Counted from the stretch's first letter, positions 56,234 through 64,000 are shown. The stretch: 64,000 bases of DNA from Flavobacteriales bacterium (GCA_020635355.1 JACJZW010000004.1:136422-200421); one strand, 5' to 3'. The notes: a model not told the origin generated them from the sequence alone. Made by a program: numbers and translations.

Positions 56234-59200
56234 ATGACGCATCTTTTTCCGACCCTTGGAAATCGGGTTTTCCATTTAACCACGGGTGTTTTTATCTTTT
56301 TAATGGGGTATAGTAATCCCATCCAGGCACAACAGGTAGAATTACCGGAAGAGGCTTCTCAAAGTTGGTGGGAATCTGTGACCAAAGACATCGAAAGCCG
56401 GGAGTATCATTTCTCACAAATGGACGAGCAGCATTACCGTTGCCCCAATCGGGCCAACAACCTGTTGGCCGTGGTTGAGCCAGGAAACTTAACACTGAGT
56501 CCGCACCGGGATTCAACGGCTAACTGGTCGTTAAGACTGGACTTGAACGGGATTTATGCCGATGGCATCAGACTGTATGGCACGGAGAATATTCCGGTGA
56601 ATAAGGTGGTTATGGAGGATGCGCGACTTGTTTTTGATCATACATACGTGCAGGAAGAGTACATCAACACCAAAGAAGGTGTGCGACAAAACTTCATCTT
56701 GAAGCATGGTCCGACCGATGCAACCGAGATTGAAGTGCGATTAAACGTTGCCGGTCTTATCCCCAACAAGGTACATGATACCGAAATCCATTTGTGCCAG
56801 CGCCAACAAGGCAAGCTCGAAACACAAATCATTTATAAAGACCTAAACTGTTGGGATGCAAAAAATCAAAAAATCGATGCACATTTTGAGGTATTAAAAA
56901 ATGAGATACGCCTGGTTTTGGAACCTAAAGGAGTTGTTCGCTATCCCATCACCATTGATCCTGTCAGTACTACCAGCTCCACAACGTTACAGTCGAATAT
57001 TGTTAGTGCACAACTCGGATACTCCGTGTCTTCGGCTGGTGATGTGAACGGTGATGGGTACAGTGATGTAGTAGTTGGTGTAGCGAAATATGAAAATGGG
57101 CAATCGTTTGAAGGGGCTGTATTTTTATATCTTGGCTCAGCAACCGGATTGTCTTCCTCCCGTTCTCAATTATTAGAACAGGACCGACCGAGTGCTTATT
57201 TTGGTCATTCAGTGGCTTGTGCAGGTGATGTGAACGGGGATGGTTTCAGTGACATTATAGTAGGTGTAAAATATTTTACCAGTGGACAATCCAATGAAGG
57301 TGCGGCATTCGTTTATTATGGGAATGGTAGCGGGTTTGGCAGCTCAACTAAACTGGAAATCAACCAAGCAAACGCCTTCTTTGGTCAGAGTGTTGGTGGA
57401 GCCGGCGATGTAAATGGTGATGGGTATAGCGATGTTGTAGTTGGTGCAGCTGAATATGAAAATGGACAAACAGATGAAGGTGCTGCCTTTGTTTTTCATG
57501 GGTCTTCAAGTGGCATCTCAACAAGCTATGCTACTCTTTTAGAAGAGAATCAGGCTTCATCAGAATATGGGAGATCTGTGGCCATGGCGGGTGATGTAAA
57601 TGGAGATGGATACAGTGACGTAGTTGTTGGAGCAGAAAAGTACACCAACGGTGAAAGTAATGAAGGGCATGTTTTTGTCTATCACGGATCTTCAAGTGGT
57701 ATTTCTAGCACGGCTACAACCGTAATTCAAAGTAATCAAAGTGATGGATGGTTAGGCTATTCCGTAGCGAGTGCAGGTGATGTAAATGGTGATGGGTACA
57801 GCGATATCATTGCCGGGGCTGAAAATTATACGAATGGTCAAACCTATGAAGGAGCCGCCTTCGTATATCACGGTTCCGCTTCCGGAGTTAGTGCGTCATA
57901 CTCCGTAATCCTGGAAGTGAATGAAACAGTTGCTGCATTTGGCACATCCGTGGCGTGTGCGGGTGATGTAAATGGCGATGGTTACAGCGATGTGGTTGTT
58001 GGTGGACCCGGTTATAATTCTGGTGGATCTGACCGTGGTGTGGCAAGGGTTTATCACGGTTCCGCTTCTGGAATTAATTCCACATATGCCAGCCATCTGG
58101 TTAAAACGCAGAACGATGCCGAATTTGGCTTTTCAGTAGCTTGTGCTGGTGATGTAAATGGCGATGGTTACAGCGATATTATTGTGGGTGCACCCCTCTA
58201 TAATAATGGTCAATCTGACGAAGGTCTTGCTTTTGTGTACCATGGTTCTCCAACCGGCGTTTCTTCAACACTTAAGGCGTCGATGGAAGGGGACCAAAAT
58301 GACGCTCTTTTTGGTTATTACGTTGCAAGTGCAGGTGACGTGAATGCAGATGGATTTGGTGATGTGATAGTTGGAGCAAGAGATTATACCAACGGTCAAA
58401 CAACAGAAGGAGCTGCTTTTGTCTATCATGGGTCAACCGGCGGATTATCAACAACAGCTGCGACACAACTTGAAAGCAATCAGGCTGGGGCGGATTTTGG
58501 CTTTACGGCTTCAGGCGCAGGAGATGTTAATGGAGATGGATATGACGACGTTATTGTTGGATCTCCTTTTTACGACAATGGTGAAAGCAATGAAGGAACC
58601 GCGTTTATATACCACGGGTCTTCAAGCGGTATTTCTTCTACTGCCTCTACCACTCTTGAAGAGGATCAAGCAAGTGCACAATTCGGGTATTCGGTTTCTT
58701 CGGCTGGTGATGTAAATGGCGATGGTTATTGTGATGTAGTTGTTGGGGCTCGCTATTATGATAATGGTCAAAGTCAGGAAGGAGCGGCATTTGTCTACCA
58801 CGGATCTTCATCAGGAATTAACTCATCATATGCGGCTAGACTTGAACAAAACTCCGCAAATGCAAATTTTGGTCGAAACGTGGCCTATGCTGGTGATGTG
58901 AACGGAGATGGTTACAGTGATGTGATCGTTGGTGCCGATAATTATTCCAATGGTCAGTCAAATGAAGGAGCCATTTACATCTATCACGGTTCATCTACTG
59001 GCATCAGTACAACGGCCGCTACAAGTATTGAATCAAATCAGGCGAGTGCGAATCTTGGTAGGTTCTCCTCTTCGGCCGGTGACGTTAACGGAGATGGTTA
59101 TAGCGATGTAATTGCTGGAGTTTTGAATTATGATAATGGAGAAACGAACGAAGGCGTAGTCTTTGTTTATCACGGTTCTTCCACCGGAATTAGCTCCACT

Positions 59201-60511
59201 CCTGCAACTACGTTGGAAGAAGATCAAGCAGATGCGTTGTTTGGAAGATGTGTTTCCCCCGCTGGTGATGTTAATGGTGATGGATATAGTGACGTGATAG
59301 TTGGTGCGCGCTACTACGAAAATGGACAAACAGATGAGGGTGCCGCCTTCATTTACCTCGGATCATCTTCCGGTTTATCTACTACAGCAGATGTGATGCT
59401 TGAAGCAGATCAAGCGAGTGCTAATTTCGGATTAGCAGTAGCAGGTGCCGGAGATGTAAATGGCGATGGCTATGGAGATGTAATCGTAGGTGCCTATACC
59501 TACGACAACGGCCACACGGATGAAGGAGCTGTGTTTGTGTATCACGGCGGCGAAGCCGATGGATTGCCCAATCAGTTGAGGTTTTATGATAATTTATCTT
59601 CTTCGAGATTAACAGTGGGATATTTATCAAACGACAGCTTTGCGGTGGGTTTGAATCAGAAGTCGTTTTTAGGACGACAAAAAGGCAGATTGATCTTTGA
59701 AGTAGCTGGCGCAGGTACGGCATTTAGTTCAGGAAGTAACGGAGATCTTGGTAATAGTGTGTCAGCGACCGACACCGGGGATCTTACTGATCTCACAACA
59801 TCGGGAACCCTATTGAAAAAAATGACACCCCAAGTCTCTTCGGCTCATAAAGTGAGAGCTCGGATTGAGTACGACAAGGTTACAAGTACCATTGGTCAGG
59901 TGTACGGACCTTGGCGATATTATAGCGATGGGGCTATGGGTGTTGGTGCCACACCTCTTCCGGTTGAACTCATTCAATTTGAGGCCGTGAAGTTGAAGGA
60001 AGAGGTACTATTATCCTGGATAACTGCCTCCGAGGTTAATAATGATAAATTTATCATTCAACGAAGGACTAACACCGGCAACTGGATCCAGCTTGGAGAA
60101 ATGCCCGGGCATGGAACCTCGTCAAGTGAGCAGCACTATTCCTTCCTGGATGAACATCCCGAGAAGGGAATAAATTACTATCGGTTAAAGCAGGTGGATT
60201 TCAACAAGGACTTCGAATTCTCTCCCATCCGTATGGTTGAATTTCATTCAGATGACCGTACCAAGGGATTTATATGCTATCCAAACCCGGCCGATGATCA
60301 ATTGCAACTGGCTGCTGTTAAACCCATTCAACGCGTAGTAATCCTACATCCGGATGGCCGAGTGGCAATGGAAGTGAATCAGCTGAATGCCAAGATTGTG
60401 GATCTCAACCTGGATGTATTACCAGATGGGGTTTATCTGATTCAAGCGTTTTATGCCGATGGCGTTGAACCGTGGACGGACCGACTGTGCGTGATGCACG
60501 GGATCAGATAG
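56234..60511 (+). CDS. Large FG-GAP (integrin-like) repeat protein with T9SS sorting tail
   Basis: 1425 residues from ATG 56234, with signal peptide ending GYSNPIQAQ. Residues about 35-250 form an N-terminal beta region. Fourteen FG-GAP repeats of about 62 residues follow (about 255-1110), each with AGDVNGDGYSDVIVG or a close variant, i.e. a DxNxDGxxD calcium site, and a YHGSSSGIS turn. Fourteen equals two seven-bladed propellers. The C-terminus has a T9SS tail with CYPNPADDQLQL and DGVYLIQAF (about 1350-1425). It should be a secreted, calcium-stabilised adhesin-like protein. An earlier in-frame ATG at 56147 would bury the signal peptide. Confidence 0.9.
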   Translation: MTHLFPTLGNRVFHLTTGVFIFLMGYSNPIQAQQVELPEEASQSWWESVTKDIESREYHFSQMDEQHYRCPNRANNLLAVVEPGNLTLSPHRDSTANWSLRLDLNGIYADGIRLYGTENIPVNKVVMEDARLVFDHTYVQEEYINTKEGVRQNFILKHGPTDATEIEVRLNVAGLIPNKVHDTEIHLCQRQQGKLETQIIYKDLNCWDAKNQKIDAHFEVLKNEIRLVLEPKGVVRYPITIDPVSTTSSTTLQSNIVSAQLGYSVSSAGDVNGDGYSDVVVGVAKYENGQSFEGAVFLYLGSATGLSSSRSQLLEQDRPSAYFGHSVACAGDVNGDGFSDIIVGVKYFTSGQSNEGAAFVYYGNGSGFGSSTKLEINQANAFFGQSVGGAGDVNGDGYSDVVVGAAEYENGQTDEGAAFVFHGSSSGISTSYATLLEENQASSEYGRSVAMAGDVNGDGYSDVVVGAEKYTNGESNEGHVFVYHGSSSGISSTATTVIQSNQSDGWLGYSVASAGDVNGDGYSDIIAGAENYTNGQTYEGAAFVYHGSASGVSASYSVILEVNETVAAFGTSVACAGDVNGDGYSDVVVGGPGYNSGGSDRGVARVYHGSASGINSTYASHLVKTQNDAEFGFSVACAGDVNGDGYSDIIVGAPLYNNGQSDEGLAFVYHGSPTGVSSTLKASMEGDQNDALFGYYVASAGDVNADGFGDVIVGARDYTNGQTTEGAAFVYHGSTGGLSTTAATQLESNQAGADFGFTASGAGDVNGDGYDDVIVGSPFYDNGESNEGTAFIYHGSSSGISSTASTTLEEDQASAQFGYSVSSAGDVNGDGYCDVVVGARYYDNGQSQEGAAFVYHGSSSGINSSYAARLEQNSANANFGRNVAYAGDVNGDGYSDVIVGADNYSNGQSNEGAIYIYHGSSTGISTTAATSIESNQASANLGRFSSSAGDVNGDGYSDVIAGVLNYDNGETNEGVVFVYHGSSTGISSTPATTLEEDQADALFGRCVSPAGDVNGDGYSDVIVGARYYENGQTDEGAAFIYLGSSSGLSTTADVMLEADQASANFGLAVAGAGDVNGDGYGDVIVGAYTYDNGHTDEGAVFVYHGGEADGLPNQLRFYDNLSSSRLTVGYLSNDSFAVGLNQKSFLGRQKGRLIFEVAGAGTAFSSGSNGDLGNSVSATDTGDLTDLTTSGTLLKKMTPQVSSAHKVRARIEYDKVTSTIGQVYGPWRYYSDGAMGVGATPLPVELIQFEAVKLKEEVLLSWITASEVNNDKFIIQRRTNTGNWIQLGEMPGHGTSSSEQHYSFLDEHPEKGINYYRLKQVDFNKDFEFSPIRMVEFHSDDRTKGFICYPNPADDQLQLAAVKPIQRVVILHPDGRVAMEVNQLNAKIVDLNLDVLPDGVYLIQAFYADGVEPWTDRLCVMHGIR

Positions 60512-60540
60512 GGATAGTGAACGAATAGGTTTGGAATGAT

Positions 60541-60610
60541 TCCGTAGACATCCTACCCGCAGGCAAGATTCCGTAGACATCCTACGCACAGGCTAGGCTA
60601 TGTCTACGGA
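60541..60610 (+). repeat. REP-like composite, copy 6 (half element plus perfect full element)
   Basis: Half element TCCGTAGACATCCTACCCGC at 60541, then a full element at 60570-60610 with a perfect 11-bp stem TCCGTAGACAT / ATGTCTACGGA. It lies 30 bases after the stop of the FG-GAP gene and 120 bases before the RAYT start. Confidence 0.9.
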
Positions 60611-60729
60611 TAGTAGGGTGAGGGTTGCCGTATACAGTTTATTCCACGTTGGGGGAATAATCACTAACGATGGGTTATTCTAGGCTATTAAAATCAACAT
60701 GCGTTACAAATTATGGTCTACTTACATGT

Positions 60730-61281
60730 ATGTCTCAGGGATATCAAATTCGGAATCAACAGGCTATACATTTTGTAACCTTTACTGTAATTGGATGGGT
60801 AAATGTGTTCACAAAAGACCCATATCGCATACTAGTTCTTGATAGCTTGAGATACTGTCAAACCAACAAAGGCTTAGTTGTTCATGCCTGGGTAATCATG
60901 TCCAATCATGTTCATTTTATTATTTCATGTAAGTCGGGATATTCGTTAAGCGATTGCATTCGTGACTTTAAAAAATTTACATCGTCTGCTATCATTCGTG
61001 AAATCACGTACAGTTCATTTGAAAATCGAAAAGAATGGCTACTGCCTATTTTTCAGGCAGCGGCCCAGAAGAACGTCCGTAATCGATATTATCAGTTGTG
61101 GTATCAGCACAATCACCCGGTTGAACTCAGTTCAAATAGAATGAAGCAACAACGCCTGAATTATCTTCATAATAACCCTGTTAAAGCCGGGGTGGTTTCA
61201 CGGCCTGAGGATTATGTTTATTCAAGTGCTTTTGCGTATTCCGGAGGTGAGGACGACCGCATCAAACTAGAATTCTTATGA
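60730..61281 (+). CDS. REP-associated tyrosine transposase (RAYT, Y1/IS200-like HUH enzyme)
   Basis: 183 residues from ATG 60730 (MSQGYQIRNQQAIHFVTFT), the usual start of this family; an ATG 20 codons upstream is less likely. The HUH motif is NHVHFI (His60 and His62), and the probable nucleophile is Tyr145 in LNYLHNNPVKAG, followed by RPEDYVYSSA. All core motifs are intact, so the protein may be active. RAYTs are single-copy relatives of IS200 transposases that nick and move REP hairpins. REP-like elements flank it on both sides (60541-60610, 61377-61450), as expected for such a system. Confidence 0.9.
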   Translation: MSQGYQIRNQQAIHFVTFTVIGWVNVFTKDPYRILVLDSLRYCQTNKGLVVHAWVIMSNHVHFIISCKSGYSLSDCIRDFKKFTSSAIIREITYSSFENRKEWLLPIFQAAAQKNVRNRYYQLWYQHNHPVELSSNRMKQQRLNYLHNNPVKAGVVSRPEDYVYSSAFAYSGGEDDRIKLEFL

Positions 61282-61301
61282 ACGGCGTTCATGGAAAAGA
61301 C

Positions 61302-61354
61302 ACTCGGCGTAGTGTTAAATCCGCCGGAGGCGGATGACTACGTCGTTGGTGGAT
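61302..61354 (+). repeat. Second dispersed repeat, right copy
   Basis: ACTCGGCGTAGTGTT is identical to 49383. A perfect 7-bp hairpin ATCCGCC / GGCGGAT (61319-61335) follows, where the left copy is eroded. Confidence 0.65.
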
Positions 61355-61376
61355 ACAATAGTTGTTTGGATGAGAA

Positions 61377-61450
61377 TCCGTAGACATCCTTCGCGCATGT
61401 GGACGGGTTCCGTAGTCATCCTACGCTCAGGCCTGGGCTAAGACTACGGA
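61377..61450 (+). repeat. REP-like composite, copy 7 (half element plus full element)
   Basis: Half element TCCGTAGACATCCTTCGCGC at 61377, full element at 61409-61450 with arms TCCGTAGTCAT and AAGACTACGGA. Relative to copy 6 the A-T pair at stem position 8 is replaced by T-A on both sides. Confidence 0.88.
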
Positions 61451-61461
61451 AAGTGGCGAAT

Positions 61462-61492
61462 AAAAAAAAGGCCCTTCAACGAAGAGCCTTTT
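61462..61492 (-). terminator. Terminator copy behind the tRNA remnant
   Basis: Reading leftward: AAGGCTCTTC, GTT loop, GAAGGGCCTT, then T8. Identical to the one at 61818. Part of a 59-bp perfect duplication (61462-61520 and 61819-61877). Confidence 0.8.
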
Positions 61493-61494
61493 AG

Positions 61495-61551
61495 TTGCGG
61501 GAACAGGACTCGAACCTGTGTCCGCCAGCCGGCGGATATGAGCCCGACGAG
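61495..61551 (-). pseudogene. 3' fragment of initiator tRNA-Met with a palindrome replacing the variable region
   Basis: Matches the tRNA at 61852-61923 from the D-stem 3' strand to the 3' end: CTCGTCGGGCTCATA, then the T arm and acceptor 3' strand. The 10 bases that form the anticodon-stem end and variable loop in the intact tRNA are replaced by a 16-base perfect palindrome, TCCGCCAGCCGGCGGA (61521-61536). The 5' part of the tRNA is missing. Homology stops at the base adjacent to the stop codon of the GIY-YIG gene. Confidence 0.85.
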
Positions 61552-61806
61552 TTATTTAACGAGAGACCAAATAAATTGTCGACCTGCTGCGGTTTTTAAT
61601 TTTTTCTCACGCTTTAATGCCTCTGATTTGGAGTTGAACAATTCTGTATGAATCACCTTCCAGGGCCTGTACTTAACTGTGTAACTTCTCGTTCCAAGTT
61701 CATTATGTGATCTTAGCCTTGCCACAAGGTTTGAAGTATATCCTATGTAGATCTTCTTAAAACGCTCTGAATAGAGAGCATAGACAACAAATGTTGAATC
61801 ATTCAT
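61552..61806 (-). CDS. Small GIY-YIG nuclease family protein (UPF0213-like)
   Basis: 84 residues: MNDSTFVVYALYSERFKKIY, i.e. VYAL at the GIY position and IYIGYTSNLVARLRSHN at the YIG position, with the catalytic Arg in LVARLRSH (about 31) and Glu in SEALKREKKLK (about 64). This is the compact single-domain GIY-YIG nuclease type. Its stop codon directly abuts the tRNA-fMet fragment, and its start lies 13 bases beyond the terminator of the intact tRNA gene. Same strand as the tRNA. See findings for the cassette interpretation. Confidence 0.88.
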   Translation of the reverse strand: MNDSTFVVYALYSERFKKIYIGYTSNLVARLRSHNELGTRSYTVKYRPWKVIHTELFNSKSEALKREKKLKTAAGRQFIWSLVK

Positions 61807-61817
61807 GATGTTTGGTT

Positions 61818-61848
61818 AAAAAAAAAGGCCCTTCAACGAAGAGCCTTT
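61818..61848 (-). terminator. Terminator of the initiator tRNA gene
   Basis: Leftward stem AAGGCTCTTC / GAAGGGCCTT with GTT loop and T9 tail, starting 3 bases after the tRNA 3' end. Confidence 0.85.
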
Positions 61849-61851
61849 TAG

Positions 61852-61923
<72 letters not shown>

Positions 61924-62024
61924 ATGTGGACGGCAAAGATAGACTTAATTCACCATTGGGCAAGCGCTTGATTTTCAATTTTTGTGTTTCGCCCTGACAA
62001 ACTTTTTATAGTCCGTATTTTCGT

Positions 62025-63347
62025 ATGGTGCCCTTGCTAAAACATGTCGTGTTCATGCTGTTTTGCGGATTGTTTTCAGTTCTGCAGACATCGGCGCAGG
62101 ATCTCAATGAACTGCTTGAGCTCCATCGTGAGAATCTGCAAAAGCTGTACATGGTCCGGGGTACGCCAAAGGAATGGGCTCGGTCTGGAAAGGTCACGGA
62201 ATCGGATTTGGTTCAAACCCTCAGAACCTACGATGAACGGGTGTTGTTGCTGATTTACACCCATGCCAACGATACCTTGTACCTGACAGGCATTCATCGA
62301 AGCGGTGCCATTGGAACACAAAAACGAGCCATCACCAAGGATAGTTTGATCCAGTTGGTTCAGCGGTTCAATCAACAGATGGCTACGATGGAATCGCCCA
62401 TAGAGTTGGTTTCCCGCGGTGGACATTCCCGCTCCGGGTCAACCCTGGCACAAGCCATTACAGCGTCCGACCTTACCCACCTTATACTTCCATCTCCGTC
62501 GGTTTTTGAATCGTTTGACCACGTGATTTTTGTGCCGATGTTGAATTTGGGAACCCTACCATTTGCCGCCCTTCCCCTCACAGATACCACCTATTTGATT
62601 GATGCCTGCTCGTATTCCATTGCACCCAGTGTATTGGAGGTGATGATTTCCAAAACGGTCAACGACAATTCTAACGAGCGGAGGTATCAACACTATGGGG
62701 TGTTCAAACATCCACTTCTAGTGGCCAATCCAACCTATCCGGAGGACTCCATTCACCACTTTGCTAACTTACCCGGAACATTACGAGAAGTGGATAGTGT
62801 GCAAAAGCGGTTGCAGGCCGATACGGTTTATGTACTCACCGGTGATGCGGCCACCGAGGCCAACGTTCGGGCGCATTTTTGCACGGCTGATTTGCTCTAC
62901 TTTGCCACCCATGGTGTTTCGGATTGGAAGGATCCCATGAATAGCAGCTATTTGGTGTTGGCACCGGATGCCGATAGTACGGGTTATTTCACTGCCCGGG
63001 AAATACACGATTCCCGCAAAGTGTGTATTCTCAAAGCACAGTTGGTGGTGATGAGCGCGTGTCAGTCCGGTTTGGGTATGGGGCACGACGGCGGTGTGAT
63101 TGGGCTATCGCGGGCATTCCAGATTGCCGGTGCCAATCATGTAGTGATGAGTTTGTGGAACATCGATGATCAGGCTACCGCAGAGCTTATGTCGCAGTTT
63201 GTGAGTTATCTGCCTAATGATCTGAGTCTGCAACCGCACGAAGCCATGCGACAAGCGATGATCTTCTATCGAAACAACATCGATCCAAATCCAAAAAATT
63301 GGGCTGCTTTCTCGATTTTTGGCGTGCCGTACACCTCCAACTTTTGA
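62025..63347 (+). CDS. Secreted CHAT-domain protein (caspase-like peptidase)
   Basis: 440 residues with a signal peptide (MLFCGLFSVLQTSAQ). The CHAT domain fills the second half: HVIFVPMLNLGTLPFAALP (about 165), catalytic His in LYFATHGVSD (about 295) and catalytic Cys in VVMSACQSGLG (about 344), then GANHVVMSLWNIDD and the ending NWAAFSIFG. Both dyad residues are present, so it should be an active cysteine peptidase of the separase/caspase fold. No TPR region, often found in such proteins, is visible. It is followed after 15 bases by an MBOAT gene. Confidence 0.88.
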   Translation: MVPLLKHVVFMLFCGLFSVLQTSAQDLNELLELHRENLQKLYMVRGTPKEWARSGKVTESDLVQTLRTYDERVLLLIYTHANDTLYLTGIHRSGAIGTQKRAITKDSLIQLVQRFNQQMATMESPIELVSRGGHSRSGSTLAQAITASDLTHLILPSPSVFESFDHVIFVPMLNLGTLPFAALPLTDTTYLIDACSYSIAPSVLEVMISKTVNDNSNERRYQHYGVFKHPLLVANPTYPEDSIHHFANLPGTLREVDSVQKRLQADTVYVLTGDAATEANVRAHFCTADLLYFATHGVSDWKDPMNSSYLVLAPDADSTGYFTAREIHDSRKVCILKAQLVVMSACQSGLGMGHDGGVIGLSRAFQIAGANHVVMSLWNIDDQATAELMSQFVSYLPNDLSLQPHEAMRQAMIFYRNNIDPNPKNWAAFSIFGVPYTSNF

Positions 63348-63362
63348 GGCACAGACCCGAAG

Positions 63363-64000
63363 ATGATTTTCAATACCGGAATCTTTTTAATGTTCTTCCT
63401 GATCACATTCAGCGTGTACTGGATCAGCAATCGATTTCTGGGAATTCGGGTACGGAATGCCGTGTTGCTGCTGGCCAGCTACGTTTTTTACGGGTACTGG
63501 GATTGGCGATTTCTTGTGCTGATTGTATTCAGTTCTGTGGTTGATTTTAGCATCGGAAAAGCCCTGATGAAATCTTCGGAAGGCACAGTTCGGAAAAGAT
63601 GGATGCTCACCAGTGTCATTCTGAACCTGGGATTATTGGGCGTGTTCAAGTACGCCAATTTTTTTGCGGGCGGATTTCAGCAGCTGCTGGAAAGCATAGG
63701 GCTAACCGTCTCGTATACCACGTTGAACATCGTTTTACCGGTTGGAATTTCGTTCTACACCTTTCAAACCATGAGCTATGTTATTGACGTGTACCGTCGA
63801 GAGGTGGACGCCGAGACCGATCCCCTCAATTTTCTCACGTTTGTGGCCTTCTTTCCACAGCTGGTGGCGGGGCCCATTGAACGGTCGGCTCACATGCTAC
63901 CTCAGTTTCGGAAGGCGCTCACGTTGCGACCCGAACACATCCGGATGGGCTTCACCTTCATTGCCTGGGGCTTGTTCAAGAAGGTGGTTTTGGCGGATAA
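63363..64000 (+). CDS. MBOAT-family O-acyltransferase (3' truncated by window edge)
   Basis: 212 codons are visible from ATG 63363; the frame is open to the last base. The N-terminus has hydrophobic segments (IFLMFFLITFSVYWI, VLLLASYVFYGYWDW), then LPVGISFYTFQTMSYVIDVYR (cited in parts LPVGISFYTFQ and MSYVIDVYR), FPQLVAGPIER and FIAWGLFKKVVLAD, the classic AlgI/DltB-type block order. The catalytic His lies beyond the window. Members acylate alginate, teichoic acids or other surface glycans. The 15-base spacing to the CHAT gene suggests co-transcription. Confidence 0.9.
   Translation, partial: MIFNTGIFLMFFLITFSVYWISNRFLGIRVRNAVLLLASYVFYGYWDWRFLVLIVFSSVVDFSIGKALMKSSEGTVRKRWMLTSVILNLGLLGVFKYANFFAGGFQQLLESIGLTVSYTTLNIVLPVGISFYTFQTMSYVIDVYRREVDAETDPLNFLTFVAFFPQLVAGPIERSAHMLPQFRKALTLRPEHIRMGFTFIAWGLFKKVVLAD

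Noticed and set aside
58371..58715. 114-codon frame inside the FG-GAP gene
   Set aside because: Alternative frame of a repetitive coding sequence with low-complexity product.
56990..59560. Regularly spaced repeats resembling a CRISPR or satellite array
   Set aside because: The period is about 190 bases in frame with a protein; the repeats are FG-GAP units of one coding sequence.

Overview
The window reads as chromosomal DNA of a Bacteroidota bacterium, most likely in or near Flavobacteriales. The signs are: type IX secretion C-terminal sorting tails on two secreted proteins; Bacteroidota-type DUF4476 and DUF4197 proteins; a GH3/beta-lactamase fusion; a TPP-riboswitch-controlled TonB-dependent receptor; TAnnTTTG-type promoter sequences; almost no Shine-Dalgarno sites; and menaquinone genes (menA, menC). 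Base composition is balanced over most of the window. It turns visibly AT-rich around 7.7-9.8 kb and 48.7-56 kb.

Layout. 1-7.6 kb: end of a SNF2 helicase gene, a T9SS cargo protein, then yebC, an acyl-CoA carboxylase subunit and three surface-glycan genes (UDP-galactopyranose mutase, GT2, GT39/83-type transferase), all on the + strand. 7.7-9.9 kb: two AT-rich orphan genes bracketed by an 85-bp direct repeat, one copy of which lies in the ssb upstream region. 9.9-15.4 kb: ssb, TPP riboswitch plus TonB receptor, and an opposing Fe-S cluster group (DUF6787, Mrp, Nfu-like, UbiA-like). 15.8-31.9 kb: envelope proteins, GH3/beta-lactamase, polA, dihydroorotase, a BNR-repeat protein, a PpiD/SurA-type foldase and an alpha/beta hydrolase. 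31.9-40.3 kb: ftsH, facing a tightly coupled run kbl-menA-menC-EamA transporter-yicC-gmk-nadD, in which most junctions overlap by 1-4 bases. 40.3-48.7 kb: a membrane Fe-S/CCG-domain redox pair with a HAD-like gene between them, an S9 peptidase, CorA, two tandem lipoproteins and a second YebC-family gene.

48.7-61.95 kb is the accessory part. It holds an intact REP-associated tyrosine transposase (RAYT) and seven clear to degenerate copies, plus one eroded copy, of a ~41-nt hairpin element, all in one orientation. Two stem positions show paired (compensatory) changes. The elements sit at the edges of a small lipoprotein family with two tandem intact members, one decayed copy, and a neighbouring lipoprotein gene with a one-base frameshift in its signal peptide. 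A 1425-residue protein with 14 FG-GAP repeats lies between these genes and the RAYT. At the right edge a GIY-YIG nuclease gene is exactly sandwiched between an intact initiator tRNA-Met gene and a second copy of that tRNA's 3' part with its terminator, which looks like a tRNA-targeting nuclease cassette. The window closes with a secreted CHAT-domain caspase-like protein and the start of an MBOAT acyltransferase gene.

The two strongest candidates for undescribed biology are the tRNA-fMet/GIY-YIG cassette (61.46-61.92 kb) and the REP/RAYT landscape associated with duplication and decay of the lipoprotein genes (49.3-61.5 kb). All functional assignments come from reading motifs; no database search was possible.
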